Positions 46,984-59,690 of a stretch of 64,000 bases of DNA are shown piece after piece. A program made the translations under genes and the position numbers. Below the pieces are notes generated by a model. The model had not been told where the DNA came from. It made no database searches and saw nothing but the letters and a program-made list of their open reading frames with translations. Origin of the DNA: Chelydra serpentina (Eukaryota > Chordata > Testudines > Chelydridae); assembly GCA_037349315.1 (NCBI GenBank), contig JBAIAC010000018.1, forward strand, positions 372,001 to 436,000. Direction: 5' to 3'. Every line of letters begins with the position of its first letter. Position 1 is the first letter of the stretch.

Positions 46984-49684
46984 ATGATGCAGAGCTCTAC
47001 AGCGGTGGTTTCGATGCCATCGGTGAATAGAAAGAGAGCTCCAACATGGAGTGATCGTGAGGTTTTGGATCTCATCGCTGTGTGGGGCGATGAATCAATC
47101 CTAGCCGAGCTCCGTTCAAAAAGACGGAATGCCAAAATTTACGAGAAGATTTCCCAGGCTATGACGGAGAGAGGGTACAGCCGGGATGCTACGCAGTGCC
47201 GCGTCAAAATCAAGGAGCTACGTCAGGCGTACCAAAAGACCAAAGAGTCCAACGGACGCTCCGGCTCAGCGCCTCAGACTTGCAGATTTTACGAGGCACT
47301 GCACGCCATGCTCGGTGGTGCGGCAACAACTACCCCGCCAGTATCCGTGGACACCGATGACGGGGTCCATTCTACGGACATATCGGAGGAGGTTTTCGCT
47401 GACGGCGAAGAAGAGGAAGGAGGGCAGGGGGACGAAGCGATCGAAAGTGGTCACCCTGGAGATTTCCCCGACAGCCAGGAACTATTCCTCACCCTGACTG
47501 CGCTGCCCTTCGAACACTCCCAAGCCAGCATTCCTGACCAGGAATCAGGAGAGGGATCATCAGGTCAGTGTGTTAGACATTTATTTTCAATACAATAGTT
47601 ATGGTGTGATAGCGCTCTGTAACTGTGGCTTCATTGGCCTTATGCGCTTCAGCTTTGAGTTGCTTTCCCGTGCAACTATTCGAAAAGTCTGTCAATATGT
47701 ATGGGGATAGAGGTGTAATCACCAGCAGAGATCTCAGAGAAACTGTCTTGCAGGTACAGCGATAGTTTGTTTAGCACGTTCACTGGGAGAGCTGCCTTAT
47801 TGTCTCCTCCATGGTAGGATACTTTCCCGCGCCATGCAAGCAGCAGGTACTCTGGTATCATTGCCTTGCATAGCATGGCAGCATACGGCCCCGGGGTTTG
47901 CTTGCATTGACGCAGCATGCAGATTTTCTCTGTCTCCGTAATCCTCAGCAGAGTGATATCAGTCATGGGGTCCTGGTTCGAATGAGTGGTATAATTAGTA
48001 TACTGCATGCTTCCTTTTCCCCTTACAGACAGACACCCGGCTGTTTACGGTAACGCGTGGTGGTAGTGTGTCGGGAGCAAAACCAGTACCACATATCGGT
48101 GCGCGGGTAGGGACAGTCCCAGGGAGCGGCAACGCTAAACCGGGGATAGGATAGGCGAGCCCTTCACGCTGAGCGGTACGCGGGCATTTTAGATTCCCTG
48201 GAGCAGCCATGCGGAGGGGGGGGGAAGGGTAGGCGAGCCGTTCACGCTGAGCGGTTCGCGGGCATTTTAGGTTCCCTGGAGCAGCCACGCGGAGGGCGGG
48301 GAAGGTTAGGCGAGCCGTTCATGCTGGGCGGTTCGCGGGCATTTTTGGTTCCCTGGAGCAGCCACGCGGAGGGGGGGGGGGAAGGGTAGGCGAGCCGTTC
48401 ACGCTGAGCGGTTCGCGGGCATTTTAGGTTCCCTGGAGCAGCCACGCGGAGGGGGGGGAAGGGTAGGCGAGCCGTTCATGCTGGGCGGTTCGCGGGCATT
48501 TTTGGTTCCCTGGAGCGGCAACGCGGAGGGGGGGGAAGGGTAGGCGAGCCGTTCACGCTGAGCGGTTCGCAGGCATTTTTGGTTCCCTGGAGCGGCAACG
48601 CGGAGGGGGGGGAAGGGTAGGCGAGCCGTTCACGCTGAGCGGTTCGCGGGCATTTTTGGTTCCCTGGAGCAGCCACGTGGAGGGGGGGGGAAGGGTAGGC
48701 GAGCCGTTCACGCTGAGCGGTTCGCGGGCATTTTAGATTCCCTGGAGCAGCCACGCGGAGGGGGGGAAGGGTAGGCGAGCCGTTCATGCTGGGCGGTTCG
48801 CGGGCATTTTTGGTTCCCTGGAGCGGCAACGCGGACTGGGGGGTGGTCTAGGACAGCCGCCGTAGATTATCGGTTTGGCCAGCAGCATTTCCTGCCCGCC
48901 GCCAGGAACACTGAGGGAGACATGGGAGTAGAGCACTGCTGTGAAGCAATCTCGCAGCAGTCCTAAGTCAGCACCTTACCATGGTTTTCAGAGAGGTGAT
49001 TTTCTGTGTACGGCAAGGCTTCTGGGATCCGTATACCGGGACCCCAGACACTCATTCAGCCTTAAGGCATAGTATTTGACCTTGTAGTACGTGTACATGT
49101 GATAGGCACTGTCTTTGGTCCTATTCACGGTGAAAGAGTATGGTCATTGTTCTTGAAAAAGTATCATTCAGAGGAATTCACTCCCTTTCATTTATCCCAC
49201 AGCTGTGAGTGTCTCCCACCCAACCCGTGCTTCTCCCACCCACGGCCTAGTCCAGATAAGGCGGCGCAAAAAGAGAACCAGGGACGACATGTTCTCAGAA
49301 TTAATGATGCTGTCACAGAGGGAGGCGGCACACCGCAGAGAGGAGTTTGCACGGTACGAGCGAGCAGCCAGGGAACGGGAGCAGAGGGCTGAAGCGCGCG
49401 AGGACAGGTGGCAGCAGGAGGATCAGCAGGCGACCCAAACAATGCTGGGAATCATGAGGGAGCAAACAGACACGCTCCGGCGCCTAGTGGATGTTCTCCA
49501 GGACAGGAGACATGAGGAAAGAGCACCTCTGTATGTTCTTTCAAGCCGCCCTCCCCCACCACCAAGTCCAGTGGCTTCCTCCCCAAAAGTCACTAGGACA
49601 AGGGGAGCCAGGGTGCGTGGAAATACTCAATCCACCCCTGCAGACCGCTGCAGTAGTAGAAGGCTGTCATTCCCTAAACCTTAG
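46984..49684 (+). CDS. Harbinger Myb/SANT-like DNA-binding protein, two exons
   Basis: Accessory protein that in this superfamily binds the subterminal DNA and brings the transposase to the nucleus. Exon 1 is 46984-47563 and exon 2 is 49203-49684. The donor after 47563 (CAG|GTCAGT) and acceptor before 49203 (TTTATCCCACAG) join in frame, giving 353 residues. The upstream frame opens at 46906 with TTG only, so I chose the tandem ATGATG at 46984/46987. A trihelix/Myb-like domain spans about residues 19-110 (W22, W34 and helices through the YQKTKE region), followed by an acidic stretch. Exon 2 gives a basic RRRKKR motif, then a long charged coiled coil and a Pro/Ser tail. AATAAA follows at 49763-49768. 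The splice is predicted, not observed. Confidence 0.8.
48150..48838. repeat. GC-rich minisatellite, nine 76-80 bp units
   Basis: Units begin AGGCGAGCC at 48153, 48231, 48308, 48388, 48465, 48542, 48619, 48697 and 48773. Each contains 'gagcggttcgcgggcattt' and 'ttccctggagc', and a G8-G12 run that accounts for most of the length change. It lies in the intron of the Myb-like gene inside the transposon. Confidence 0.95.
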
Positions 49685-50455
49685 ACTTTTCCCTCCTCTC
49701 CATCCAGCAGCACCCCTGAGCACCTCCCTTCCCAGGTCCCATGTTAAGTTATTGTTCTGTTGAATAAATCTGGTTTTTTGGTTCACCAATGTTTCCCTGA
49801 GTGTTTTAAATGGGACCGTTTGTTTGTCTGGGTAGTGGTTAACATGTTTTGTAAGTGCAGATAGTGGGAGCAGAAACGAGGGTGCACACAGGGTAACTGC
49901 TGAAGTGACAAGCACAGTACACATTGCATGCATTAAGCACACCTGTCCTTCGTTGTGCAGGTTTATACGTTGTAAACCTGGGGATTGGGGGTTTGGTGGT
50001 GCACTTTATGTTTGGGGAGGGTGCTCGCTGATCTTTTGCGGCTGACAGTAGCCTGCTGGATAGATCAATGCACCGTGGGATCCGTAGGCGATAGTCACAA
50101 CGTAAAAGGCACATAGACAACACCACACACACATGGGATTAGGAGAGGTTGATTGTCCCTTTAAGCAAGCGGAACACCTCTTGGCACTGCGCTTTGGGCA
50201 GGGTAAAGAGCTTCCCCTTTGAAGGGAAGTGTCCCCCAACCAAACCGCCCCCCAACTGCCGTATGCCTCCACGGTGATAATCATTACCCAATAAGAAGTA
50301 CAGGAAAAGGTTCACACAAAAAAATCTTTCCTTTACTGTGACTTTACAGCGTTGAACCAAGGAGGGGGAAGGGGGTTGGTAATGGGAGGATGGGCAACGG
50401 GACATGTGTAAAGGGACAGGGGAAGGTCCAGTATCTGTTTACGGAAGTGTAGCAG

Positions 50456-51739
50456 TCAATGGTTAACCCGCTCTGTCTGGAAGCGAGCTTTCAAAGCTTC
50501 CCGGATGCGCACCGCCTCCCGCTGTGATCTTCGAATGGCTCTGGTGTCTGGCTGAGCGTAATCTGCTGCTAGTCGATTTGCCTCAACCTCCCAGCCCTGC
50601 ATAAATGTCTCCCCCTTGATCTCACAGAGATTGTGGAGCACACAGCACGCTGCAATCACAATGGGGATATTTTTAGGGCTGAGGTCGCAGCGAGTAAGTA
50701 AGCTTCGCCATCTTGCCTTGAGACGGCCAAAGGCACACTCCATCACCATTCTGCACTTGCTCAGACGGTAATTAAAGAGCTCCTTTTCAGTGTCCAGGGC
50801 TCCCGTGTATGGCTTCATGAGCCATGGCATTAGCGGGTAGGCAGGGTCCCCCAGGATCACTGTTGGCATCTCCACATCGCCAACAGTGATTTTGTGGTCG
50901 GGGAAATAAACCCCCTGTTGCAGGCGTCTAAACAGACCAGAGTTTTTGAAAACACGAGCATCATGAACCTTGCCTGGCCAGCCAACATTGATGTTCGTAA
51001 AACGTCCTTTGTGGTCCACTAGTGCTTGCAGAACCATAGAAAAATAGCCCTTTCGGTTAATATACTGGCCGCCCTGGTGCTCCGGTCCAAGGATAGGGAT
51101 GTGTGTCCCATCTATGGCCCCACCGCAGTTTGGGAATCCCATTGCAGCGAAGCCATCTATGATCCCCTGCACGTCTCCCAGGGTCACTACTTTCTGGAAC
51201 AGCAGGTCAACGATTGCACGGGCTACCTGCATCACAGCAACCCCCACGGTAGACTTGCCCACTCCAAATTGGTTCGCTACTGACCGGTAGCTGTCAGGGG
51301 TTGCAAGCTTCCACAGGGCTATGGCCACTCGCTTCTGGACACTGAGGGCAGCTCGCATCCGGGTGTCCTGGCGCTTCAGGGCAGGGGACAGCAACTCACA
51401 AAGTTCCATAAAAGTGCACTTACGCATCCGAAAGTTTCGCAGCCACTGGGACTCATCCCATACCTGCAGCACTATGCGGTCCCACCAGTCAGTGCTTGTT
51501 TCCCTTGCCCAGCATCGCCGTTCCACGGGATCAACATGACCCATTGCCACCATGATGTCTAGGGGCCGGGGTCCAGCGCTTTGCAAGAGATCAATGCCCC
51601 TGTCAGAGTTTAAGTACTCCCGGAGATTACGTTGTCTCCTCTCCCGATTTCTCTGCATCAGAGTCTGGAAAAGGTGCGCTATAAGGCGCGAGTTGTTGGC
51701 TACGGACAGGACAGCTGCGATAATCGCGGAGGGCTCCAT
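50456..51739 (-). CDS. Harbinger DDE transposase (HARBI1-like, 427 aa)
   Basis: Catalyses cut-and-paste movement of the element. I start at the ATG at 51739 (MEPSAII); the frame extends two codons upstream but from GTG. The DDE_Tnp_4 triad is visible: D210 in GAIDGTHIP, D298 in ILGDPAYPL, and E334 in VMECAFGRLK. A helix-turn-helix-like segment (YRSVANQFGVGKSTVG) lies at about 151-167 and the family's HDARVF motif at about 259-264. A basic region near 30-41 (RNRERRQR) could serve nuclear import. The frame has no stops or shifts and the length suits an active family member. The gene lies tail to tail with the Myb-like gene; about 770 bp separate the two stop codons. Confidence 0.92.
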   Translation of the reverse strand: MEPSAIIAAVLSVANNSRLIAHLFQTLMQRNRERRQRNLREYLNSDRGIDLLQSAGPRPLDIMVAMGHVDPVERRCWARETSTDWWDRIVLQVWDESQWLRNFRMRKCTFMELCELLSPALKRQDTRMRAALSVQKRVAIALWKLATPDSYRSVANQFGVGKSTVGVAVMQVARAIVDLLFQKVVTLGDVQGIIDGFAAMGFPNCGGAIDGTHIPILGPEHQGGQYINRKGYFSMVLQALVDHKGRFTNINVGWPGKVHDARVFKNSGLFRRLQQGVYFPDHKITVGDVEMPTVILGDPAYPLMPWLMKPYTGALDTEKELFNYRLSKCRMVMECAFGRLKARWRSLLTRCDLSPKNIPIVIAACCVLHNLCEIKGETFMQGWEVEANRLAADYAQPDTRAIRRSQREAVRIREALKARFQTERVNH

Positions 51740-52121
51740 GCTCACTGTCCAGTGGCGTCCGAGCTATCAGCCACAGGAAAAGGGCGCGAATTCATTCCCC
51801 GCTGGCGCTTTCACGTTGGGAAGGCGGAAGTGTGGGTCGAGTGACGAAATTTACGTATACCGACCCTTGACACAATTTCGTTCCCACAAGGCACTGGGGG
51901 GCTACACCCAGAATTCCAGTGGGCAGGCGGGACTGCGGGAACTGTGGGATAGCTACCCACAGTGCACCGCTTGCAATGTCGACGCTTGCCCCCCTACTGT
52001 GGACTCAGACATTCGAAAAAAGATCCCTGGTGTGGATTTGAACAATCGACCTGGAAATATCGGGTTCACAAGTTCGGTTTCACAGAAATCGAACTAGTAC
52101 CGTAGTGTAGACATACCCTTA

Positions 52122-53450
52122 GACTCACCTTTGAATTTAGTGCTATATTATTGTCTATTGGGCCAGCCCCTCTGTTTCACATAGCTACTCTGATGTATAC
52201 TGACTCACAATCTGGTCACAAAGTTCCATCACTTCCCACTGATGCAGCCAGTTCTGGTGTGGAATGTGGCAGATGTCGTGCACTAGCAACATGACAAACT
52301 GTTCATAGGGGAAAGTGCCTCTTATTCAAAGAGGTAATGAAAAGAAACATAAAAATAGTGCAGAGTACTGTAGTGATGTACATTAAGGAGCAGTCCCTCG
52401 TTTTCTGCACTGATTCTCCCAGTAGTGTTAAATGGTGAACTTGCTAACAGTTTGCGAACAATGGAATTGCTTCAAGTTTTTCAGAGGTTAATCCGGTTTA
52501 CCCCTTTACTTCTTGTTTGTTCCCAGACACTATGGATGAAATTCAGACATGATAGAACACACCTGGCTTCAGAGAAGTTGAATGTTCCTTACAATTGGGC
52601 TCATGTTGTTCCTATATTCCAAGTTTCCTCTTTCCTGTTCAAATCAGAGTTATTGTCCTGGCTTTCAGTTCAGTTCTGTGACAACAATTGCTGCATAAAA
52701 TGCTTTCATTGTCCATTTGTGATGGCTGACCTTCCTCTTCCTTTGGCACGAGTCTTCAGATTATAGCATATTCTTTCAGAGCTGAATTAATTTCAATACA
52801 CAAGACTAGAGCAGACTGGAACACGCATTCTTTCTATTAAGCCTTTCTTTGTAGACTGCAACTTGTATTATGAGGCATTAATTTAAGTGCTTTGAACAAT
52901 TCATTACTGAAACAGGAGGCCATTGCCAAGTTGTTCTCATAGCTAACATATTTTCTACTACTATAGTTCACTATGGCTATTGGCCAAGTAAGGGACTAGT
53001 CAGTGTGAGTAAGGGGCAGAATATGGTTCCTAAGTATTTACCAATGACTGGTGGATAGATTATTACTTGGACTACAGAAACAGAAATCAGGGCCCCACTG
53101 TGTTAGACTACATATGTACACCTTTGCGAGGGGCATCTTAGTTTGCTTCACTGTTTGATTATGCCCTAGCTCTGCTTCCTCGCTAAGCCACACAAGGCTG
53201 GGAGAAAGGATCTCTATTTATGACCAAGTGCCCCACAGCACATCCACATAGGGGCCTGGCAGCATCTTGCACTGAGTTATTTTCTCTTTAGAAATTAATT
53301 CTATTTTTATCCCAGCATTGGAAAGGGGACGGAGGAAGAGAAGTCTACAATGGAATTTGTTTATTTCACAAACAGTCTAGTTTACTGCCATAACTTTCAG
53401 AGTTTGTGTCACACACTCATAGAGGGCAAATGATGGTAGAGATTAAAGAT
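52122..53450. other. intergenic, no gene recognised
   Basis: AT-rich, no supported feature. Confidence 0.5.
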
Positions 53451-53458
53451 TTCACACA

Positions 53459-53731
53459 CAGGGCTGGCCTTACCATGAGGCAAACTGAGGCGGCCACCTC
53501 AGGTGCCAGATTGTGGGGAGGGGGTGCCACTAGGACCCAGAGTGTAGAAAATTGTGTTTGCTGCTGGTGCATATGTATTGTCTCTGCTCTAGGTGCATGG
53601 AGATGGTGGAGTGCTGTGCTGGAGGAAGGAGTGCACAAGAGACCTTTCAAAGTTTTGGCCCAAGCGAGGGGGCATGGGGGCGTCATTTGAACTCCCCGAC
53701 TCAGATGCCAAAATGTTGTGGGCCGGCCCTA
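53459..53731. mobile_element. hAT-type MITE
   Basis: Ends CAGGGCTGGCC and GGCCGGCCCTA, flanked by TTCACACA (53451-53458) and TTCACATA (53732-53739), 7 of 8 matching. Confidence 0.8.
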
Positions 53732-54483
53732 TTCACATAAGAACATTTCCGAAAACGTGGTAAGTGCATTCCATCAGTAATGCCCCCCACCCATCCCAGA
53801 TCTTAGAACTTATGGAGATAAATGTCTTGCTTGACTTGAAATGGGGCATCAATTTTTTAAAAAGAACAGGTGATTATTTGGCTTATAAACAACAACCCCA
53901 TAACATGCCACATGAAATAACTCCAAACCACGGGCACTATTTGATTAGGATTACTTTAACAACTCTAAAGGCCACTTTCCTTTACAATCAGCTGTTTTTT
54001 TCTCCTCTCTTGCTGTATTGGCTTCAATGGTTAGAGAGTGCTTCCTTACACTGCAGGCAATTATTCCATGCTCACACCAATAATAGCTTTTCTTCACAAT
54101 CACATGTTCTACATGCGCACACACTCAGCTTCCACAGATGAGGAAGAGAAAAAAGAGAGAGTGCAAGCAGTCACCATTCAGATGCTGATATTTTCCAATG
54201 GTTATCAGCAGTGGTTAAGGTAGATTAAAGCAGCAGGTGGGAGCTTTACTCACCAGCCAAGGAGAAGGAAGAGGATCTGTGCTTTCCTAACACCTTCCTC
54301 CCCTTACTTAACTCCCTGTTACCACAGAGTGGTACCATAGACACCACAGCTTCACCCTGAGCTTGGAATAGGAAATAACTGTGCCATCTCTGTACCAGTT
54401 ACCAACTTTTATTTGATTTATATAGGGCTTGGCTGAACTTGCACTTTATACTGCAATAAAGCCTCCTAGAGCACTCTACCTTA

Positions 54484-55153
54484 CTCCCCGTCCACACTGG
54501 CAAGTCACGTAGAGCGCTCTGACTCCCTGGCTAGAGTGCTCCTGGTACTCCACCTCCACGAGAGGGATAATGGCTGTTGCATATTAGCTGAGATGCCCCA
54601 GGGCCAGTGTGAACAAGGAGTTAAGTTACTGCGCTCTGACTGACCTCCGGAAACATCCCATAATCCCATTAAGCCAAATGGCCTCTCTTCTCTTTGTTGT
54701 GAAATCGGCTGAGGAATGCGGAAGTGCCGTTTCAAAGCTCCGTTTCAAACAGCCACCGTTTATCTGCTCCTGGCTGCTTATCTGCAACAGTAAATGTTTG
54801 CCGTGAGTGAGTGAGTGAGTGAGGGAGGGACGAGGGGGGTCTGAACTTACAAGGTAACGTGCTGACACACTATCAGCACTCCAAAAAACCCACTCTCTCT
54901 CTCTCTCCCCCCAACATGCACACAACACACTTCATCCCACCCCTCTCATTTGAAAAGCACGTTGCAGCCACTTGAATGCTGGGATAGCTGCCCATAATTC
55001 ACCGCTCCCAATGCAGCTGCAAGTACTGCAAATGTGGCCACACCAGTGCGCTTGTAGCTGTCACTGTGGACAGACTGCAGCACTTTCCCTACTGCGCTCT
55101 CCGAAGGCTGGTTTAACCCAAAGCGCTCTACAGCTGCAAGTGTAGCCATAGCC
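54484..55153 (-). mobile_element. non-autonomous element, TTA duplication (relative of 34559)
   Basis: Read on the minus strand it starts GGCTATGGCTACACTTGCAG, and TTA flanks both sides (54481-54483, 55154-55156). The interior shares 'aatgctgggatagctgcccataattcacc' and 'agcagataa'-type segments with 58730-59433 and 34559-35373. A (GTGA)n run lies at 54803-54820. Confidence 0.75.
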
Positions 55154-55275
55154 TTACTTAGTTCATGTTATACCGATACAAAAAGCACCAAATCTCAGGC
55201 TGGCTGCACTTCTGAGTGAGATCCTCAGATGGTCCTATTTGGAGGTAGGTCGATTTAAACCAGCTCAAGTCTCTG

Positions 55276-55627
55276 GGCCCAGATCCCCACAGTGACTTAG
55301 GTGTTACACACCTAACAGATCAGGCCCCGCAGGTGAGAGAGGCATTGCTCCACCTATTGTCAGCTGGTGTAATGACCACGCTGGGGCTTAGGTTTGACAC
55401 AGACATCCAGATGCCTGCGAGGCAGCAGAGTGCATGCTCAGAGAGGCAGAAATGGGGGCACTTAGGAGACTCTTACAGCAAAAATGTAGCCGCCAAGTGC
55501 ATTTAGGCACCTACAGCGTTATGTGGCAGCTGCACGCGTGGGGTGGTGGTGATGGTGGTGTTGTAGATCACAATGGTGCCTAAATCTGGGCTGTGGGTGC
55601 TTAAGTCCCTTTGTGGATCTGGGCCTT
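55276..55627. mobile_element. MITE with ends GGGCCCAGATCC
   Basis: Left GGGCCCAGATCCCCACAGTGAC and right GTGGATCTGGGCC are inverted repeats; TAGGTG/CACCTA-like words recur inside. Target duplication not resolved. Confidence 0.55.
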
Positions 55628-56866
55628 GGTCCAAAGTCTATATAAAAGGTAACAAACCCTGTCACATATCCTAACCACCATGGCAGCAAAACAAATCTAC
55701 TGATATAAAATGATTCTAACCCCCTCAGAGACCCAACCTTCTCCACCATCCTACATTCCAGCCTTCCTCTTCTCCTCTTCTCACAACAAATGTAATATGA
55801 TGTAACCATACACACAAGGGTCCAAATACCCATGTTTACAAACTATTTACAACAGGCAAGGCCTAGCTACACATACACACTGCTGCTCTGGCAGGGTTCT
55901 GGTGGCTCCTGGAACACAGAAGACAGTAAGAGCCACAAGAGGACTCTCAAACTATTTGTGCCTGTGCAGATGCTGCAGGTCAACAAATTGGTGGCAATTT
56001 TGGAACAAGGGAGGAGAGAATGAATTCAAAAGATGAGGGTTGGTCATTGAGAATATCTTTCCAAAGTGACTCCAAATTGAGTGGCTCTGCTGATTACAGC
56101 AACAGCACCACCACACGGGAGGAGAGGATGTCTTCCAAATGCTGATTCACTCATAGTGGGTTTTTTTTTTGTTTTTTGTGTGCAACATTCAAGTCATTCC
56201 TGTACGGATAGAAACAGCTAAACTGTTTAAGACTCTGAGCCTGAAAACACACAAATGCTTAACTTTACTTCTATGCATAAATGTTTCCAGGATAGGGCTA
56301 CTTGTGTGTGCTTTAACAAGTCTAGAGTATTCGGGGGACTACGTCAATCAGTTTCTATATTATAGATTTTTAATTTTCTCTGCATTATGCTGTGAATTAC
56401 ATTGTTTTAATAGATTTTAAGGCTAGTGGGACCATTAGATCACCCAGTTTGAACGCCACTATTATTGCTTAATCATTAAAATATAAGGGAAAAGAAAAAT
56501 GCTAAATATTTTCCCGTTCATTTGCTTTTGTTTTCAAACAGCTAAAAATGCTAGTTAATTCTATTCTGCCCTATTTTATTCAGACAATAACATGCCAATC
56601 AGAGTGATGGCTGAGCATCTAATTGGGCTAGAGTTTAGAGCATAGTAGCACAGAAACATTCTTACACTGATGCTAGGAAATAGTTCAGAGTAAAAGCAAA
56701 GTTATTTGGAAGTTTTAAAATGTAGTAACAATAGTAAAATCATAGAGGAATCATTTGAATTGAAAAGATATTTGAATTTTCAGAGGCTTTTTTTTACTGG
56801 GATGAATACTTCACTTGTTTATAGTTTGTTTTATTTCAGAGCCTCTGTGAAAGGGCTTAGTCAAAA

Positions 56867-57011
56867 CCAATGTTCCCTCTAATTTTTGACAGGCTGTGTG
56901 CGCAAAAAATGTCTTCTGTGCAAATTGTTGTGCGCGCAGTGTTTCGCCGTCTGCGCAGGGTTTAGGATCTGTGTGTGCACGCACACACGCACAGCTTAGA
57001 GGGAACAGTGG
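56867..57011. mobile_element. palindromic MITE (TGTTCCCTCTAA ends)
   Basis: CCAATGTTCCCTCTAA at the left pairs with TTAGAGGGAACAGTGG at the right; the interior is rich in TGTGCGC/GCGCACA. hAT-like ends; duplication unclear. Confidence 0.65.
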
Positions 57012-57411
57012 AAAACTTGTAAAGATATAACATAGGACAAATACTCTTTCAGTGTGCAATAGCAAACATGTAGGCAGTATAAACTCTGAAATTGGATGAA
57101 CTTGCTATTTTGTTTGTTGCTTGTGAATAATGGAAAACAACAGGAGCATTGTTGGCTCTTCAGGCATGAAAAAGAATCCGGTATTAGTTCATACTCAGCC
57201 TGAACACATGCTAGGTGAGAGGCAGAATGAAGGCAACTCCAGCAGGATCTCCATATGTATTCTAGCTAGAAGTCTTGATATCGATGAGTTAATGGCTGCA
57301 GGGAGTGACTGGGTCGGGACCACTTCCTATGTAGAAATTTTCTAAAAAGTCTTTACTTGTGTAAAGAAGATCTATGGGATTTAGGATGGTAAAAATATTC
57401 CTCCACATATA

Positions 57412-57616
57412 TGGTGACCAAATGTCCCGATTTTTGATCATTTGTCCCACGTCCCGACCGATGGTCGGTCGGGATGCCTTTTGTCCCGATTTTCAGTCTT
57501 CTTCCGTTTTTTTTTTCCCTTCAACAATTTCCGGTGGCAGAGGCTCTTCCTTTTTTTTTGCTTGACAACTTCTGTGTGGGAAGTCCCAATTTTCGGGTCT
57601 TCTCATCTGATCACCC
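57412..57616. mobile_element. TA-flanked MITE, same family as 11032
   Basis: TGGTGACCAAATGTCCCGA left, TCTCATCTGATCACCC right, TA at 57410-57411 and 57617-57618. Confidence 0.7.
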
Positions 57617-58729
57617 TATCCACATATTATATTAGATGTTTCAGTTTCTTCTGTTGAGCGAGGGCTTCAGAGGCCTGAAACTTGCTGAAATTATATTAGA
57701 AATGTTCAAAATGAACGGATATTTCTTCCGAAGATAAAAAGATATGCTACCCAGCTATGTGCACATTAGTGGTATATAGGGCAGTAACAAACAATGAACC
57801 AGTTCATTTTTCCTTGTTATGTCACACACATAACCCAGAATCAAAAAGCCGTGGCATGTGAAAATGATGGGCTGGTTATTCTCTATACCTTTCATGGTTT
57901 TGTACAGCTCAGTCCTGTTTATGGGCATTTCTGGTTTCTTCTGTCTTTATCCAGTCTAGTCTTAGACATTTTTAATCTTTCCTTGTATGGTCCTCTCCCC
58001 ATACTTCTTTCTGACAATTTTTCTAGCTCTTCTTTCTATTCACTATTTATGCTGTCTTGAGAGCTGATGTTTTCAATGATTATATACAACTCAGCTGTCT
58101 GTTTGTTGTTTCTATATGTGAGATTATTCTGTTTCCCTTTCCCTCATGCTATAAAAACAAACAAACAAAAAGTTTGCCGAGTTCTGTTCCTCCCTGTCTT
58201 TGCTCAGTCAGATTAGTTTGGAATAGCATTACTTCCAGAATTAATAGGCACTCTGTCTGCTAATAAAGTGTTTCAAAATTAGTTAATAAGTAAAACAAAA
58301 AGCAGCCCAACCTGTGCAGATGGTTCACATGTATAAGCAAGCTATAGCTATCCTTACAGATGTGTTCATCAGCGGCACACTATACATCTGGTTGTGTTAC
58401 CTACTACCAGTGCTCCATCTTCCTGGAAAATTAAACTAACGGCTAGGAAGCCAGCTGAGGTTATCTGAGGCTGGGTAATAGGATTGTAGATGACAGAAGT
58501 GGTTTCAAAGAGTGCACTTCAGTCCAGTTAATTCACTTCAAGGGGAAAAAAAATAGTCTTTTCTCGTCACACATGTTACCACCACTTAGCTTTCCCTGCC
58601 CTTTCCCACAAGAAAAATCTTTGGATTAAATTAAAACGGAATGCTAACTAACAGACAGCCCTTAGATTTTTGCAGTACAGTCAGAGAGCTGCTACATTAT
58701 GGACCCATACAAAAATCCACCCCCTCTCC

Positions 58730-59433
58730 TGCAGTTGTAGAGCACTGGGAGTTAAACCAGCCTTCGTGGACTGCAGCAGGTGGAAGCGCACTGGCATGGC
58801 CACATTAGCAGCTCTTGCAATGCCACAGAGAGCAGTGCATTGTGGTAGCTATCCCAGTGTGCAAGTGGCTGCAATGTGCTTTTCAAAGGCGGGGGCTGGG
58901 CTGGAGTGTGACAGTGAGTGTGTTGTGTATATGTGGGGGGTGAGAGAGTGGGTTTTTGGGGTGCTGAGAGTGTGTCAGCATGCTGTCTTGTAAATTCAGA
59001 CAGCAGCAGACATCCCTTCCCCCGGCCTCTCTCTCTCTCACTCACTCAAAGCAAGCAGCATTCCTCGGGTAATGGTTGCTTTGTCCCGGAGCAGATAAGC
59101 ATGCCGACTGTCAGAAACGGAGCTTTGAAAGGGGATATCTTCATCCCTACAGCTGAGTTCAAAACAATGACAAGAGTGGCCACTTGACTTAAGGGGAGTA
59201 TGGGACATTTCTGGAGGCTAATCACAGAATAATGCCACACCTCATCCACACTGACACCCGGGTGTTTCAGCTGAGGCGCAGCAAGCTTTATGCTTCTTGT
59301 GGAGGTGGATTACCAGGAGCTCTCCAGCTGCAGAGTCCAGGCACTCTACATGCCTTGCCACTGTGGACAGGTCGGGGGTTAGGGCAGCCGGGGCTGCTTT
59401 AATGCACTCTAACTCTCAAGTGTAGCCAAGCCC
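58730..59433 (+). mobile_element. 5'-truncated relative of the 34559 element
   Basis: From 'gttgtagagcactgggagttaa' to AAGTGTAGCCAAGCCC it follows 34559-35373 in order, including 'gtggctgcaa(c/t)gtgcttttcaaa' and 'gagagtgggtttttgg'. The left inverted repeat is missing. Confidence 0.7.
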
Positions 59434-59690
59434 TCAGCTGCTAACAGAAGATAATTAGATTCCAACTATCATGTATAGTTTTCACCTGCAAATTCTTTGA
59501 TGTTACAAGTTTGTCTACTTTAGTTTGTTCTGATTCTCCACCTACTGACAGTTGAGAAGCAATGCTTCCTCTAGAGGAATAAATCCTTTCCTACTGTTCT
59601 GGAAGCTTTGCCTCAACTAGCATTAGACTATCTGCCAAAAAAAGTACATTCCTTATGCTAACTATATGGAGTGGAAGGCTGAATGGGGCT

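Larger units (their letters stand above)
46597..52118. mobile_element. complete PIF/Harbinger DNA transposon
   Basis: 5522 bp between TTA target duplications (46594-46596, 52119-52121). Ends GGCCAGGTCTACACTA and the complement of GGGTATGTCTACACTA match at 13 of 16 positions. It holds both genes expected of the superfamily, converging: a Myb/SANT-like protein (plus) and a DDE transposase (minus). Subterminal sequence 'agctatcccacagtgcacc' near the left end recurs as 'agctacccacagtgcacc' near the right, possible protein-binding sites. Confidence 0.9.

Noticed and set aside
48153..48838. Regular repeats resembling a CRISPR array
   Set aside because: Units are directly adjacent with no unique spacers, and the context is a eukaryotic transposon intron. 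It is a minisatellite.
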